Shown piece after piece: positions 26,777-35,782 of a DNA stretch of 43,053 nucleotides. Within the stretch, counting starts at the first letter, position 1. The number at the start of each line of letters is the position of its first letter. The stretch spans positions 1 to 43,053 of the forward strand of contig CAJFTW010000064.1 in assembly GCA_904420025.1 (NCBI GenBank), given 5' to 3'. A model generated the notes under the pieces. It was not told the origin of the DNA and did no database searches. It saw only the letters and a program-made list of their open reading frames with translations. Source of the DNA: Candidatus Pseudolachnospira avium. GTDB lineage: Bacteria; Bacillota; Clostridia; Lachnospirales; Lachnospiraceae. The position numbers and the translations under genes are program-made.

Positions 26777-28191
26777 TGCCATCTCCATCCAGGATTGTAC
26801 TTATTTTTCAGGGTGTCCTTGTTTCTCTTGGCCCACCCCAGGGGAAAACCGTCTGTGCAGACCAACGTCCAGCCATCCTCCCCGACCCGGGGAACGCCAT
26901 CGCAGGTCACCGTCTCCCCTTTCAGGTAGCGGATCACCCGCCCGTCCTCCGACGGGTAATCCACCCAGGAAAGAACCGCTTCCTTCCGCAGGGCCATCGC
27001 CAGTGCCTGGGATGGCTCCGTGCGCCCTTTTTTCCGATTTCCCAGCAGCAGGCCGGTGCGCAGGTAGCGGATCCCCGCCTTTCTGGTAAGCCCTTCCGGC
27101 AGGACGTACAGGCAGTCCCGCTCCTCCGTCACCAGCAGCTGCTGCCATTTCCCGGCTAAAAGCCCGGCCAGATCCGGCGCCGCTTCCGCCAGCGGGCGGC
27201 TGTGGGGCGCTCCGTTGACCAGTCTGCCGCCGTCCGGGGCAGAAAAGCCGCCATCCGATGCCGCACAGCAGCCCCTCTCCTCCTTTTGCAGCAGCGCCAG
27301 GAAGTGCCCTTCCCCACGGACCCGCTGGGGCCAGATCCGTAGGGTCCCCGGCATCTGGCCAGGAGAAATCCCGTGGGCCGGCTCCGGGGTGGCCAGAGAA
27401 AGCTCCGGGAATCGCTCCAGCAGCCAGCGTATGTTCTCCTCATCCTCCTCCGGGGAGAAGGTGCAGGTGGAGTAGAGCAGCAGGCCGCCGGGGCGCAGCA
27501 TTTGCACCGCCTGCTCCAGGATCTGCCGCTGCACACCCTGGTAGTAAGACGGCCCCCGCCGCTCCCAGTCCCGGATCAGGGATGGATCCCGCCGGAACAT
27601 CCCCTCCCCGGAGCAGGGGGCATCCACCAGAATCTTGTGAAAGGCCTCCGGATAGGCCGCCGCCAGCTTCTCCGGCGATTCCGCCGTCACCATGCAGTTG
27701 GCAATGCCAAAAAGCTCCAGGTTTTTCACCATGGCCTGGGCCCGGGAAGCGCTGAGGTCGTTGGCCACCAGCAGGCCACTGCCACACAGCCGGGCTCCCA
27801 GCTGGGTGGATTTTCCCCCGGGAGCGCCGCACAGGTCTAGCACCCGGTCCCCCGGCTCCACCGGAAGAATGGCCCCCGGCGCCATGGCACTGGCTTCCTG
27901 CAGGTAGTAGAGGCCTGCGGCATAGTAGGGGTGCCGCGCCGGGTTTGCCACTGCGGCCTCCCTCTCTTTTTCCGGAAAATCCCGATTTTCCTTTATATAA
28001 TACCCCTCCGGACACCATGCCACCCCTCCGTCCAGAAAGGGGAGCCGCCGGGCCAGCTCCTCCGCGGAAATCTTAGCCGTGTTGACCCGCAGGCTCCGCA
28101 CCCGCTCCTCCGCCAAACTGTCCCGGTAAGCCGGGTATTCCTCCCCCAGCAGGCGCTGCATCCGCAGCTGGTATTCCCTGGGCAGTTCCAT
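26773..28191 (-). CDS. RsmF/NOL1-NOP2-sun family RNA cytosine-C5 methyltransferase
   Basis: SAM-dependent m5C methyltransferase acting on rRNA, 472 residues. The SAM loop CGAPGGKS is at about 121-128. The two cysteines of the family are Cys193 in DAPCSGEGMF and Cys243 in YSTCTFSPEEDE. A C-terminal RsmF-type domain (about 330-472) includes the GRVIRYLKGE segment. In Gram-positive bacteria this type is often annotated RsmF; the exact target is not shown by sequence. Confidence 0.93.
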   Translation of the reverse strand: MELPREYQLRMQRLLGEEYPAYRDSLAEERVRSLRVNTAKISAEELARRLPFLDGGVAWCPEGYYIKENRDFPEKEREAAVANPARHPYYAAGLYYLQEASAMAPGAILPVEPGDRVLDLCGAPGGKSTQLGARLCGSGLLVANDLSASRAQAMVKNLELFGIANCMVTAESPEKLAAAYPEAFHKILVDAPCSGEGMFRRDPSLIRDWERRGPSYYQGVQRQILEQAVQMLRPGGLLLYSTCTFSPEEDEENIRWLLERFPELSLATPEPAHGISPGQMPGTLRIWPQRVRGEGHFLALLQKEERGCCAASDGGFSAPDGGRLVNGAPHSRPLAEAAPDLAGLLAGKWQQLLVTEERDCLYVLPEGLTRKAGIRYLRTGLLLGNRKKGRTEPSQALAMALRKEAVLSWVDYPSEDGRVIRYLKGETVTCDGVPRVGEDGWTLVCTDGFPLGWAKRNKDTLKNKYNPGWRWQ

Positions 28192-28232
28192 TGTGCCCTC
28201 CTATCTATTTTTCTTTCCGCTTAAATGATCCG

Positions 28233-29033
28233 CTACAACTCCTGCACGCCCTGCCTGGCCGCCACCAAATCCAGCTTGTGGTTGAACTCCTCCAGCTCCT
28301 CCAGGGTGCCGTTCCGGAAGAGCTCAAAGAACTCATTTTGTATATTCTCCATAGCGTCCCGGTTTTCAAACTTGTACAGGTTCTCAATGTTGCTCTTGAT
28401 CTCAGAGACAATCCGCGCCTTATTCAGGAACAGATCCTGGGCCATCACAATGTCATCCCGGATCATGGACATCTCCTTGTCCAGGCTGACCACGGCCTGG
28501 GCAGCGGCCAGCAGCCGCTGGCTCACATGCTCCGGCACGTTGCCGCTGTACTTGTACTGGAGGCTGTGCTCAATGGTGGCCCAGAAGTTCATGGCCAGGG
28601 TTCGGATCTGGATCTCCACCGGCACGGTCCGGGGGCCGTGAATGGTGGTGACCACATAGTGGACCACCAGGTGGTAGCTCTGGTAGCCGCTGGGCTTGCT
28701 GTGGTGTACGTAGTCGTTCTCCTCCACTACCTCCATGTCCGGCCGCTCCCGGACGATGGCTGCCACCTTGTCAATATCCTCCACAAACTGGCAGATCAGG
28801 CGCACCCCGGCAATATCTGTAATTTTCTCCTCCATCTGATCCAGGGGAATGTTCTTCCGCCTAGCCTTATCCAGGATACTGGAAACAGCTTTGACCCGGC
28901 AGGCCACCTGCTCAATGGGGGAATAGCGGCCGGCGGCCCGGTTTTCCTTGATAATGTGGTTGAATTTCACCCGCAGCTCCGCCACCGCCAGCTCATAAGG
29001 AGACAGGATCTCCTTCCATTTTTGAATTTCCAT
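28233..29033 (-). CDS. relQ: Small alarmone synthetase, RelQ/YjbM type
   Basis: Makes (p)ppGpp from GTP/GDP and ATP. It is a single synthetase domain without hydrolase, TGS or ACT domains. Visible motifs are DIAGVRLICQF, KPSGYQSYHLVVH (the G-loop/substrate region) and EIQIRTLAMNFWATIEHSLQYK. A C-terminal helical part of about 90 residues follows, which in RelQ builds the tetramer. ATG 29033 is 9 bases after AAAGGAG; ATG 29039 is only 3 bases from it but cannot be excluded. Lies between pepD and the rRNA methyltransferase on the same strand. Confidence 0.92.
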   Translation of the reverse strand: MEIQKWKEILSPYELAVAELRVKFNHIIKENRAAGRYSPIEQVACRVKAVSSILDKARRKNIPLDQMEEKITDIAGVRLICQFVEDIDKVAAIVRERPDMEVVEENDYVHHSKPSGYQSYHLVVHYVVTTIHGPRTVPVEIQIRTLAMNFWATIEHSLQYKYSGNVPEHVSQRLLAAAQAVVSLDKEMSMIRDDIVMAQDLFLNKARIVSEIKSNIENLYKFENRDAMENIQNEFFELFRNGTLEELEEFNHKLDLVAARQGVQEL

Positions 29034-29075
29034 ACTCATCCACTCCTTTATGCTCCCCTTCTACGGAGGCTGCCG

Positions 29076-30491
29076 TCAGGAAATCCGGCGCAGCATTTCC
29101 GTGAGAAAATTCCAGACTCTCTCCGCTGAGGAAAGGCTCAGCCGTTCTTTAGTGGAATGAATGTCCAAAATATCCGGCCCAAAGGCCACTATATCCAGCT
29201 GGGGCATCTTTTGGCTGAAAATACCGCACTCCAGCCCTGCGTGAATCCCCTCCACAACCAGCTCTTTGCCGGTCTGCTCCCGGTACACCTGGGCGGCCAG
29301 CTGCTGCAGGCGGGAATCCGGGCGCAGGGGCCAGCCGGGGTAATCCCCCTGGAAGGCCAGGGAGGCCCCCGCCTCCTCGGTCAGCCGGCGGATTCTCTGC
29401 TTCAGCTGCTCCTTGTCCTCATCCCGGGCGCTGCGGGGGGCCAGCACAAAGTGGAAGCCGTCTGCCTCCGTGCGGATCACTCCCAGGTTGGAGGAGAGCT
29501 CCACCATATCCGGCATATCCCGGCTGAACTGCAGCGGGCCGTCCGGCAGTTCCCCGATCAGGCGCAGCAGCCTCGCGCCTGCGGCCTTCTCCATCACCGG
29601 CCGCTCCTCCTCCGGCTGCCACGTCCAGCGCAGGCACAGTCCCGGATCCGTAGCGCCCCAGGCCTCCGCCAGCTGCCGCTGCTTTTCCTCCAGGAACGCT
29701 TCCACTCCCTCCCCGGAGCGGACGGAAACCAGCGCCGAGGCCGTGGAAGGGATGGCATTGTCCGCCGAGCCGCCCTGGAAGGCTGCCAGCGACCAGTCCC
29801 CGGGAAGCCCCCGCAGAAGTTCCGCCACCAGGCGGATGGCATTGCCCCGCCGCTTGTGGATTTCCGTGCCAGAGTGGCCGCCGGTGAGGCCGGTGAGCTC
29901 CAGGAGCAGGGCCGGCTGCCGCTCTTTCTGCCAGGACGCCGGGAAGGACACCTCCCCGTGGGCGCCGCCGGCGCAGCTGACAACCAGATGCCCTTCCTCC
30001 TCCGAATCCATGTTCAGCAGGTACCGGCTGGTCAGGCGGCTCATATCCAGCTGGGCCGCCCCCAGCATACCGATCTCCTCATCGGTGGTAAACACGCACT
30101 CCAGCCGCGGATGGGAGAGGGAATCCGCATCCAGCACGGCCAGGGCCATGGCCACCGCAATGCCGTCGTCCCCGCCCAGGCTGGTGCCCTGGGCGTACAG
30201 GTAATCCCCCTGGGTACGCAGCTGCAGGGGCTCCCGGGTAAAGTCAAAGTCCAGCCCCGGCTCCTTCACGGCCACCATATCCAGGTGTCCCTGTAGCATA
30301 ACGCCGCCGTCCTGCTCCCGCCCGGCAGTGGCCTCCTTGACTATGACCACATTGCCCGCCGCATCCTGCCAGGCGTCAAGCCCCCGCTCCCGGGCAAAAT
30401 CCATGCAATAGCGGCTGACAGCCCCGGTATTGCCGGAACCATGGGGAATCTGGCACAGCTCCTGAAAAAATTCCCGATACGTTTTGTTCAT
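29076..30491 (-). CDS. pepD: Aminoacyl-histidine dipeptidase (M20 family, PepD)
   Basis: Zinc dipeptidase cleaving beta-Ala-His and other dipeptides, 471 residues. It starts with IPHGSGNT. Metal ligands are His69 with Asp71 (GHLDMV), Asp108 (SLGGDDG) and Glu138/Glu139 (TDEEIGMLGA). A lid domain (GGHSGTEIHKRRGNA) is present, and a late His in DIHSTKERL. AAAGGA precedes the ATG. It is the first gene of the long minus-strand run that continues to recU. No convincing promoter was found upstream apart from a palindrome at 30564-30577. Confidence 0.93.
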   Translation of the reverse strand: MNKTYREFFQELCQIPHGSGNTGAVSRYCMDFARERGLDAWQDAAGNVVIVKEATAGREQDGGVMLQGHLDMVAVKEPGLDFDFTREPLQLRTQGDYLYAQGTSLGGDDGIAVAMALAVLDADSLSHPRLECVFTTDEEIGMLGAAQLDMSRLTSRYLLNMDSEEEGHLVVSCAGGAHGEVSFPASWQKERQPALLLELTGLTGGHSGTEIHKRRGNAIRLVAELLRGLPGDWSLAAFQGGSADNAIPSTASALVSVRSGEGVEAFLEEKQRQLAEAWGATDPGLCLRWTWQPEEERPVMEKAAGARLLRLIGELPDGPLQFSRDMPDMVELSSNLGVIRTEADGFHFVLAPRSARDEDKEQLKQRIRRLTEEAGASLAFQGDYPGWPLRPDSRLQQLAAQVYREQTGKELVVEGIHAGLECGIFSQKMPQLDIVAFGPDILDIHSTKERLSLSSAERVWNFLTEMLRRIS

Positions 30492-30601
30492 ACTGCCGTC
30501 CTTTCCGAAAGCGGATTTCTGCCGCAGGCGGTCTATTTGTCCGCTTTCATGGATATATTGTACTCGAATAGATTCGATGATTATTCATCAAAGGAATTTC
30601 T
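30492..30601. promoter_or_regulatory. Divergent pepD-ylbJ spacer with small palindrome
   Basis: The spacer holds the inverted repeat TCGAAT-AG-ATTCGA (30564-30577) in an AT-rich patch, and TACAAT on the minus strand inside the same patch could be a -10 for pepD, but no good -35 is spaced from it. I could not fit a sigma-E-type promoter for the ylbJ-like gene. Confidence 0.3.
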
Positions 30602-31480
30602 ATGAAACGTCTTGGTTCCTCCCTGCTTTTGGTCCTCTTTTTTGTCGGCCTGCTCTGCTTTCCCGCCCTCTCCATTTCCGGGGCATCCGCCGGCATCCTC
30701 CTGTGGTTCCAGAAGGTACTGCCGGTGCTGCTGCCCTTCATTCTGGCTTCTCGGCTCATGGCAGCCAGCCGGCTCATGGACCGGTTTTCCCCCCGCACCT
30801 GCGGGATCCTCATGGGGTTTCTGTGCGGCTACCCCATGGGGGCGGTCTGGGCCTCCGCCCTGGTGCAAAGCGGGCGGATTTCCCGGCAGGAAGGCCAGCA
30901 AATGCTTCTCTTCTGCAATCAGCCAAGCCCCATGTTCCTCACCGGCTATATCGGCATCCAGTGCCTGGGGTTCCGGCAAGCGCTGCCGCTGCTGCTCTGC
31001 GCCTACCTGCCTTCTCTGGCCGGGGCCCTTTTGACACTCCCAGCGCTGCGGGAAGCCCAGGCAGAACCGGAAAATGCCCCGCCCCTTACCCTGTCTGCCT
31101 TTGAGACCTGCTTTCTGGAAAGCTGTGAAACCCTGGTCAAGATTGGCGGGTACATCCTGCTCTTCTCTATCCTGGCATCCTGGACCACCCTCCTGCCGCT
31201 GGGGCCACTGCCCCGGGCCATTCTCCTGGGCTTCTGTGAAATGACCACCGGCACCGGTGTCCTGGGCACCCTGGACCTTCCCCTCCCCCTGGCCGGCCCC
31301 CTCTGCCTGGGGCTGGCCTCCTTTGGCGGCCTGTCCTGCCTGGGGCAGACCGGCAGCTGCATACAGGGAAGCGGCCTGCAGCTACTGCCCTATACGGCCG
31401 GACGGGTGGTACTGGGGCTCATATCCGCCGCGCTGCTGCTTCTGTACCTTACCTTCCTGGCTGGACCTGCCGGGGCATAG
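30602..31480 (+). CDS. ylbJ: Sporulation integral membrane protein YlbJ-like
   Basis: Polytopic membrane protein, 292 residues with about seven to eight hydrophobic segments. Family blocks are GFLCGYPMGAVWASALV, FCNQPSPMFLTGYIG and, near the end, FGGLSCLGQTGSCIQGSGL, as in nucleoside-recognition (gate)-domain proteins. In Bacillus subtilis ylbJ follows rsmD and coaD. Here the same genes lie next to it but on the opposite strand, supporting the identity. AAAGGA is 9 bases upstream of ATG. Role: needed for spore coat/heat-resistant spores in Bacillus; the transported ligand is unknown. Confidence 0.82.
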   Translation: MKRLGSSLLLVLFFVGLLCFPALSISGASAGILLWFQKVLPVLLPFILASRLMAASRLMDRFSPRTCGILMGFLCGYPMGAVWASALVQSGRISRQEGQQMLLFCNQPSPMFLTGYIGIQCLGFRQALPLLLCAYLPSLAGALLTLPALREAQAEPENAPPLTLSAFETCFLESCETLVKIGGYILLFSILASWTTLLPLGPLPRAILLGFCEMTTGTGVLGTLDLPLPLAGPLCLGLASFGGLSCLGQTGSCIQGSGLQLLPYTAGRVVLGLISAALLLLYLTFLAGPAGA

Positions 31481-31562
31481 GCATGGAAAAGGCCTGCTCC
31501 CCGGCCCGCGCATTCCCCGGACACAGAATAACAGGCTCTCCGTTTCTTCCGTACTATGTACT

Positions 31563-32180
31563 CTATTCTTCTTCCGCACTGGAGCTGCTGGCCATGGAAA
31601 TATCAATCTCCGGGCCATTTCCGCCCCTGCTGCCCTCGGGCAGGCTGGGCGCCAGCTCTTTCCGGTTGGAAACAATCACATCATAGCTGGCCTGCAGCTG
31701 GTTCAAGAAAGACTGGAACCGGGACTGGCTGTTCTCCACCGCATGAGAGAGAACCGACTCCAGCTGCTCCAGCTGGCTGTCCGTGTACTGCACCGCGCTT
31801 TCCCGCATACCGTTGGCCTCCCGCACCGCATCATCCAGGATCTTCTGGGCTTGCTCCTGGGCCTGCTGGATCACCTCATCTGCCTGGGCGTAAGCCTGCT
31901 GCATAATCTCATGCTGATCCACCAGCTCCGCTGTCTGACGGGAAGCTTCCTCCAGCATAGCGTCCGCATGGGCCTTGGCGTCCGCCAGGATCGCATCCTT
32001 ATTAGCGATAATCTTTTGGTATTTTTTGATTTCCTCCGGTGTGCGCAGCCGCAGCTCCACCAGCATCTCATCAATGACGTCTTTTTCCACCACAATACGC
32101 TTGCTATTGGAAAATGCCTGGGATTTACAGCTGTCCAGGTACATCTCGATCTCCCCGATCATCTGCTCAATTCTGCTCAT
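31563..32180 (-). CDS. Coiled-coil protein resembling V-ATPase subunit E/H or DivIVA-like proteins
   Basis: The product is 205 residues, almost wholly alpha-helical. The middle (about 60-165) is rich in Ala, Glu and Gln with heptad spacing ([38 protein letters not shown]), and the C-terminus is an acidic Ser/Glu tail. It resembles small proteins annotated as ATPase subunits beside coaD in Clostridia. No ATP-binding motif or membrane segment. Overlaps coaD by four bases (ATGA); GGAGG lies upstream. Likely a cytoplasmic scaffold; function unknown. Confidence 0.8.
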   Translation of the reverse strand: MSRIEQMIGEIEMYLDSCKSQAFSNSKRIVVEKDVIDEMLVELRLRTPEEIKKYQKIIANKDAILADAKAHADAMLEEASRQTAELVDQHEIMQQAYAQADEVIQQAQEQAQKILDDAVREANGMRESAVQYTDSQLEQLESVLSHAVENSQSRFQSFLNQLQASYDVIVSNRKELAPSLPEGSRGGNGPEIDISMASSSSAEEE

Positions 32181-32683
32181 TTTTGGGTTTCCTCCATCAA
32201 TTTTTCTTTAACCAGCGGCAAAATGGCCTCCGGTACAAACATCTCAATATTTCCGTCAAAATAAGCCACTTCTTTTACAATGCTGGAGCTGAGATACGCA
32301 TAGCGCAGATTGGTGGTCAGAAAAATCGTATCAATCTCCGGGCACATGGCATGGTTGGTCTGCGCCATCTGCAGCTCATACTCAAAATCCGTCACAGCCC
32401 GGAGCCCTCTCACCAGCACATGGGCTCCCACGGAACGGGCAAAATCCACCGACAACCCTTCAAAGGAGGTCACCTCTACATTGCAGAGATGGCCAGTCAC
32501 ACTACGTATCATTTTAACACGTTCATCCGCGGAAAACAACGCTTTTTTGTTGGGGTTGTACAGGACTCCCACAATCAGCTTGTCAAACATTTTGGAAGAC
32601 CGCTCAATAATGTCCAGATGTCCCAAGGTAACCGGGTCAAAGCTTCCCGGATAGATTCCTACTTTTTCTCTTACATTGTGCAT
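32177..32683 (-). CDS. coaD: Pantetheine-phosphate adenylyltransferase CoaD
   Basis: Penultimate step of coenzyme A synthesis, 168 residues. [18 protein letters not shown] holds the nucleotidyltransferase TxGH motif; [17 protein letters not shown] and [12 protein letters not shown] (the SSxxR-like loop, with Lys in place of Arg) follow. AAGGA is 7 bases upstream of ATG, inside the end of rsmD, 4 bases away. Standard rsmD-coaD pair. Confidence 0.97.
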   Translation of the reverse strand: MHNVREKVGIYPGSFDPVTLGHLDIIERSSKMFDKLIVGVLYNPNKKALFSADERVKMIRSVTGHLCNVEVTSFEGLSVDFARSVGAHVLVRGLRAVTDFEYELQMAQTNHAMCPEIDTIFLTTNLRYAYLSSSIVKEVAYFDGNIEMFVPEAILPLVKEKLMEETQK

Positions 32684-32687
32684 GGCT

Positions 32688-33248
32688 TTATCCTTCTTGC
32701 CTCTTTAAAAAGACATGTTTATTGGTTTTGTACTCTTTCTCCCTCTCAATAGAAAACCCGTAACAGGGGGCGAAAGAAAAATCCGCCTCCTTCAGAGCCT
32801 CCGCCACCACCAAGGTCTCCATGTCCGCCAGCGGCGAGTGCTCCAGTGCTGCCAGGACCTGCTCCTCCCATCCCTTGCCATAAGGTGGATCCAAAAAAAT
32901 AATGGAGAAGGGCTTTCCCTCCCGGCCCAGCCGGCTCAGCGCGCCCAGCACATCCGTCTCCAGCAGGCGGGCCCGGCTGTCCAGCCGGGTAAACTCCAGG
33001 TTGCGCCGGATACAGGCGGAGGCTTTCCGGCTGCTCTCCACAAATACAGCCTCCGCCGCCCCGCGGCTTAATGCTTCAATGCCAATCCCTCCGCTTCCGG
33101 CAAACAAATCCAGAAAGCGGCAGCCGGGAATGTCCGGCTGCAGAATGTTAAATAGCGTTTCCTTAATCCGATCCGTGGTAGGGCGGGTATCCCGGCCCTG
33201 CACCGTCATCAGATTCAGCCTTCTGGCCGATCCCGCAATCACTCGCAT
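32688..33248 (-). CDS. rsmD: 16S rRNA (guanine966-N2)-methyltransferase RsmD
   Basis: Methylates G966 of 16S rRNA, 186 residues. It begins [10 protein letters not shown], has the family [15 protein letters not shown] segment, the SAM loop [18 protein letters not shown], and the catalytic motif [16 protein letters not shown] precedes ATG. Cotranscribed with coaD and the coiled-coil gene. Confidence 0.96.
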   Translation of the reverse strand: MRVIAGSARRLNLMTVQGRDTRPTTDRIKETLFNILQPDIPGCRFLDLFAGSGGIGIEALSRGAAEAVFVESSRKASACIRRNLEFTRLDSRARLLETDVLGALSRLGREGKPFSIIFLDPPYGKGWEEQVLAALEHSPLADMETLVVAEALKEADFSFAPCYGFSIEREKEYKTNKHVFLKRQEG

Positions 33249-33298
33249 AGTGCTCCCTCCGGCTGCCGCGCCCCTCCCACGGAGGCCGGCTGCCCTTC

Positions 33299-34315
33299 CT
33301 AGTTAAAACCGTAAAAATGGCGGGTAGCCCGGTAAGCCGCCACTGAAAGCTTTCTTCCGGTGCTGCCCGGCAGGTTCATGGTCTGTCCCATCAAGCCTCG
33401 GCGGATTTTCCGGTATAATATAGGGTCACTCTCCCGCAGGTACTCCCAAAGCGCTTCCTTTTTGACCAGATTTTCCTTTGTCCCGGAACATATAAGGAAC
33501 ACTGAGGAAACCGTCATCATAATCTCCAGATAACTCATCATATATTTCCGCAGCTTCTTATCCGGCATTTTCCGCAGCGGATAGGCATCAATAATGGCCT
33601 TAGTCACCCGGATCTGCTGGTCAATCCGCTTGATCATATTGGCCTCATTCACCGACTGGTCCGCCCTGCCAATAAAATAGCGGTAGAATATAATATCCAG
33701 GTAGTACATGGTTTTCACATAGGGAAGCGGTACATAGACAAACAGGTTGTCCACATAGAAAGTATGCTCCGGCAGCTTCAGGCCGCAGTCCCGCAGCACC
33801 CGGGTCCGGTAGATCACCGAATGCATCAAAATATACTGCCCTTTCCGCATATAGCGCACCTGATCCCAGGTAAAGACCTGCCCCTCCGGAAAAGCATTCC
33901 GGTAGCTGATAACCTTCTTCCGGCGGACTCCCACTTTGTCATAAATATAATTGGTAATCAGCATATCCACGCCGGTGCCGTCCATGGCCATATTTTCCAG
34001 GGTGTCCAGGATCCTCTGGTATGCCTCCTGGTTTACAGTGTCATCGCTGTCCACCACCTTGAAGTAGACGCCGGTGGCTTCCGCCAGCCCTGTGTTCACT
34101 GCCCCGCCGTGGCCCTTGTTCTCCTGGTGGATGGCCCGGACAATGGACGGGTATTTTTGCGCATACGCATCGGCAATCGCTGCCGTGCCGTCCGTGGAGC
34201 CATCGTTTACAATCAGGATTTCCACCCGCTCCCCTCCCGGGAGCAGGCAATCCACACATTTCCGAAGGTAGGCTCCCGAGTTGTAGCTGGGTATTACAAT
34301 GGTAAGCAGCTTCAT
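33299..34315 (-). CDS. Family 2 glycosyltransferase
   Basis: GT-A fold transferase, 338 residues, starting MKLLTIVIPSYNSGAYL at 34315 with AAAAGGAGAG upstream. It has the nucleotide-binding ILIVNDGSTDGT and the metal-binding Asp-x-Asp in VVDSDD. An accessory C-terminal half of about 200 residues without membrane helices follows. Donor and acceptor are unknown; no polysaccharide cluster surrounds it. It has its own promoter. Confidence 0.93.
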   Translation of the reverse strand: MKLLTIVIPSYNSGAYLRKCVDCLLPGGERVEILIVNDGSTDGTAAIADAYAQKYPSIVRAIHQENKGHGGAVNTGLAEATGVYFKVVDSDDTVNQEAYQRILDTLENMAMDGTGVDMLITNYIYDKVGVRRKKVISYRNAFPEGQVFTWDQVRYMRKGQYILMHSVIYRTRVLRDCGLKLPEHTFYVDNLFVYVPLPYVKTMYYLDIIFYRYFIGRADQSVNEANMIKRIDQQIRVTKAIIDAYPLRKMPDKKLRKYMMSYLEIMMTVSSVFLICSGTKENLVKKEALWEYLRESDPILYRKIRRGLMGQTMNLPGSTGRKLSVAAYRATRHFYGFN

Positions 34316-34351
34316 TTTCGCTCTCCTTTTTCCTTCCTGTTCCAATTGTTA

Positions 34352-34380
34352 AGTGTACCATAGGGAAAGAAAGCCGTCAA
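34352..34380 (-). promoter_or_regulatory. Promoter of the glycosyltransferase
   Basis: On the minus strand, TTGACG (34375-34380), a 17-base spacer and TACACT (34352-34357), preceded by TGG, give a good sigma-A promoter with an extended -10. It could also feed rsmD and coaD, which follow 50 bases after the glycosyltransferase. Confidence 0.65.
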
Positions 34381-34460
34381 TGAAATTGCCCTGGCTTTCC
34401 AAAAATGTAATATTATTTTCCTCTTTTCTTAATCTCTTATGCGGGAAATGCGCACCCTAT

Positions 34461-35450
34461 CTACTTTTCCACCATACTTTCCTGCTGGGCATTGTACCGG
34501 TCCCCGTAGATGGGGATCGCCGCCAGCTTTTCATTCAGCGCTTCCCACTCCTCCGGTGCCAGTTCCAGATCGGCGGCATCCATATTTTCTTTCAGCCGGC
34601 TCAATTTTGTGGTTCCCGGTATGGGGGCAATCCAAGGGCGCCGGGCCAGGATCCAGGCGATGGCCAGCTGTGCCATGGTGCAGCCCTTTTCCTCCGCCTG
34701 CGCCCGCAGGCAGTCAAGCAGCCGCTGGTTGGCCTGCAGCGCTGCCCCGCTGGAAAAGCGGGGCATATCCCGGCGGATATCCTCCTGTGAAAAGTGGCTT
34801 TGTTTGAGGCCGCCGGTCAGATACCCGCGGCCCAGCGGGCAAAAGCACACCAGGCCAATACCCAGCTCCTCCAAAACGGGGATCAAGTCCTTTTCCACCT
34901 CCCGATACCATATCGAATACTCATTCTGCACCGCGGTGAGGGGGAGCAGGGAGTGGGCTTTCCGGATCGTGCGCACAGACACTTCACTCATGCCCCAGTG
35001 CAGGACCTTTCCCTCTTCCATCAGTTTTGCTACCGTTTCCGCCACCGCCTCCACCGGAACGTTGGGGTCCGCACGGTGCTGGTACAGCAGATCAATATAG
35101 TCCGTTTTCAGCCGGCGTAGAGAGCCTTCCACCGCCTTCCGAATGGTTTCCGGACGGCTGTCCAGACCCACAGAGATACCGTTTTGAATGGCAAACCCGA
35201 ATTTGGTGGCAATCTTCACCTGATCCCGCACCTCCCGCAGCGCTTCCCCCAAAATTTCCTCGCCGGTGTAGGGACCGTAGGCTTCCGCTGTGTCAAAGAA
35301 GGTCTCTCCCTGTTCAAAGGCTTCCCGCGCAAACCGGATCATATCCTTCTTCTCCGGGATAGGCGGGTACTCCGATACCATACCCACACAGCCCAGTCCC
35401 ACCGCGCAGACGGTAAGCGGGCTTTCTTTTCCTAAAACGATGGTTCTCAT
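34461..35450 (-). CDS. Aldo/keto reductase
   Basis: NADPH-dependent carbonyl reductase, 329 residues, of the YajO/Tas-like AKR group. The catalytic tetrad appears as Asp in FFDTAEAYG, Tyr in the same AEAYGPY, Lys in KIATKFGF and His in LYQHRAD. The cofactor end is IPIPGTTKLSRLKEN (WIAPIPGTTK). No pathway neighbours, so the substrate is unknown. No clear terminator or promoter was found around it. Confidence 0.93.
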   Translation of the reverse strand: MRTIVLGKESPLTVCAVGLGCVGMVSEYPPIPEKKDMIRFAREAFEQGETFFDTAEAYGPYTGEEILGEALREVRDQVKIATKFGFAIQNGISVGLDSRPETIRKAVEGSLRRLKTDYIDLLYQHRADPNVPVEAVAETVAKLMEEGKVLHWGMSEVSVRTIRKAHSLLPLTAVQNEYSIWYREVEKDLIPVLEELGIGLVCFCPLGRGYLTGGLKQSHFSQEDIRRDMPRFSSGAALQANQRLLDCLRAQAEEKGCTMAQLAIAWILARRPWIAPIPGTTKLSRLKENMDAADLELAPEEWEALNEKLAAIPIYGDRYNAQQESMVEK

Positions 35451-35534
35451 GGTTTTCTTCTCTCTTTCCGGGATGATAGAACGCGCTTCCCTTTTTTAAG
35501 ATCGTATTTCTTTTAAAAAATACCAGGGCTAAAA

Positions 35535-35578
35535 GGTCAAAATCCAGCACAAGCTTGCTTGTAGGAGGATTTTTGACC
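35535..35578. repeat. Nested inverted repeat
   Basis: Outer arms GGTCAAAATCC (35535-35545) and GGATTTTTGACC (35567-35578) pair with one bulged base. An inner perfect hairpin ACAAGC-TT-GCTTGT (35549-35562) fills the loop. Looks like a short interspersed palindromic element or a small structured RNA; copy number cannot be judged here. Confidence 0.6.
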
Positions 35579-35682
35579 CCCACACCATTATAAATCGTCC
35601 AGTTCCCAATGTCTAATAAATTTTGAAAGAGAAAAGCGCCGCTTGGCCCGGGATGGAAGTGCCAGGCCTTCCTATCATTTCC

Positions 35683-35712
35683 AGAGTATTTCTTTTCGGA
35701 TGGAACATAATA
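35683..35712 (+). promoter_or_regulatory. Candidate sigma-G (forespore) promoter of the spore protein gene
   Basis: AGAGTA (35683-35688), 17 bases, CATAATA (35706-35712). The -10 matches the sigma-G consensus CATACTA/CATAATA well; the -35 matches TGAATA at four of six positions. It is about 70 bases before the start codon, as fits an alpha/beta SASP gene. Confidence 0.5.
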
Positions 35713-35782
35713 GGAGTGTACCTTACAAACCAACGCCGCGGCAAAAGCCAAGGCGCAAACGATGAATTGGAGGTGTTTCATT

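Larger units (their letters stand above)
35451..35782. other. Spacer with nested hairpin and spore-gene promoter region
   Basis: No gene is visible in 332 bases. It contains a nested stem-loop at 35535-35578 (listed separately) and, near the right end, a forespore-type promoter candidate. The left part is AT-rich and would hold the aldo/keto reductase promoter, which I could not place with confidence. Confidence 0.5.

Noticed and set aside
29157..30296. Plus-strand frame opposite pepD
   Set aside because: Antisense to a complete M20 peptidase; no start signal.
30541..30601. Sigma-E-type promoter for the ylbJ-like gene
   Set aside because: ATATATT is present, but no CATAnnnT-type -10 lies at the needed distance.
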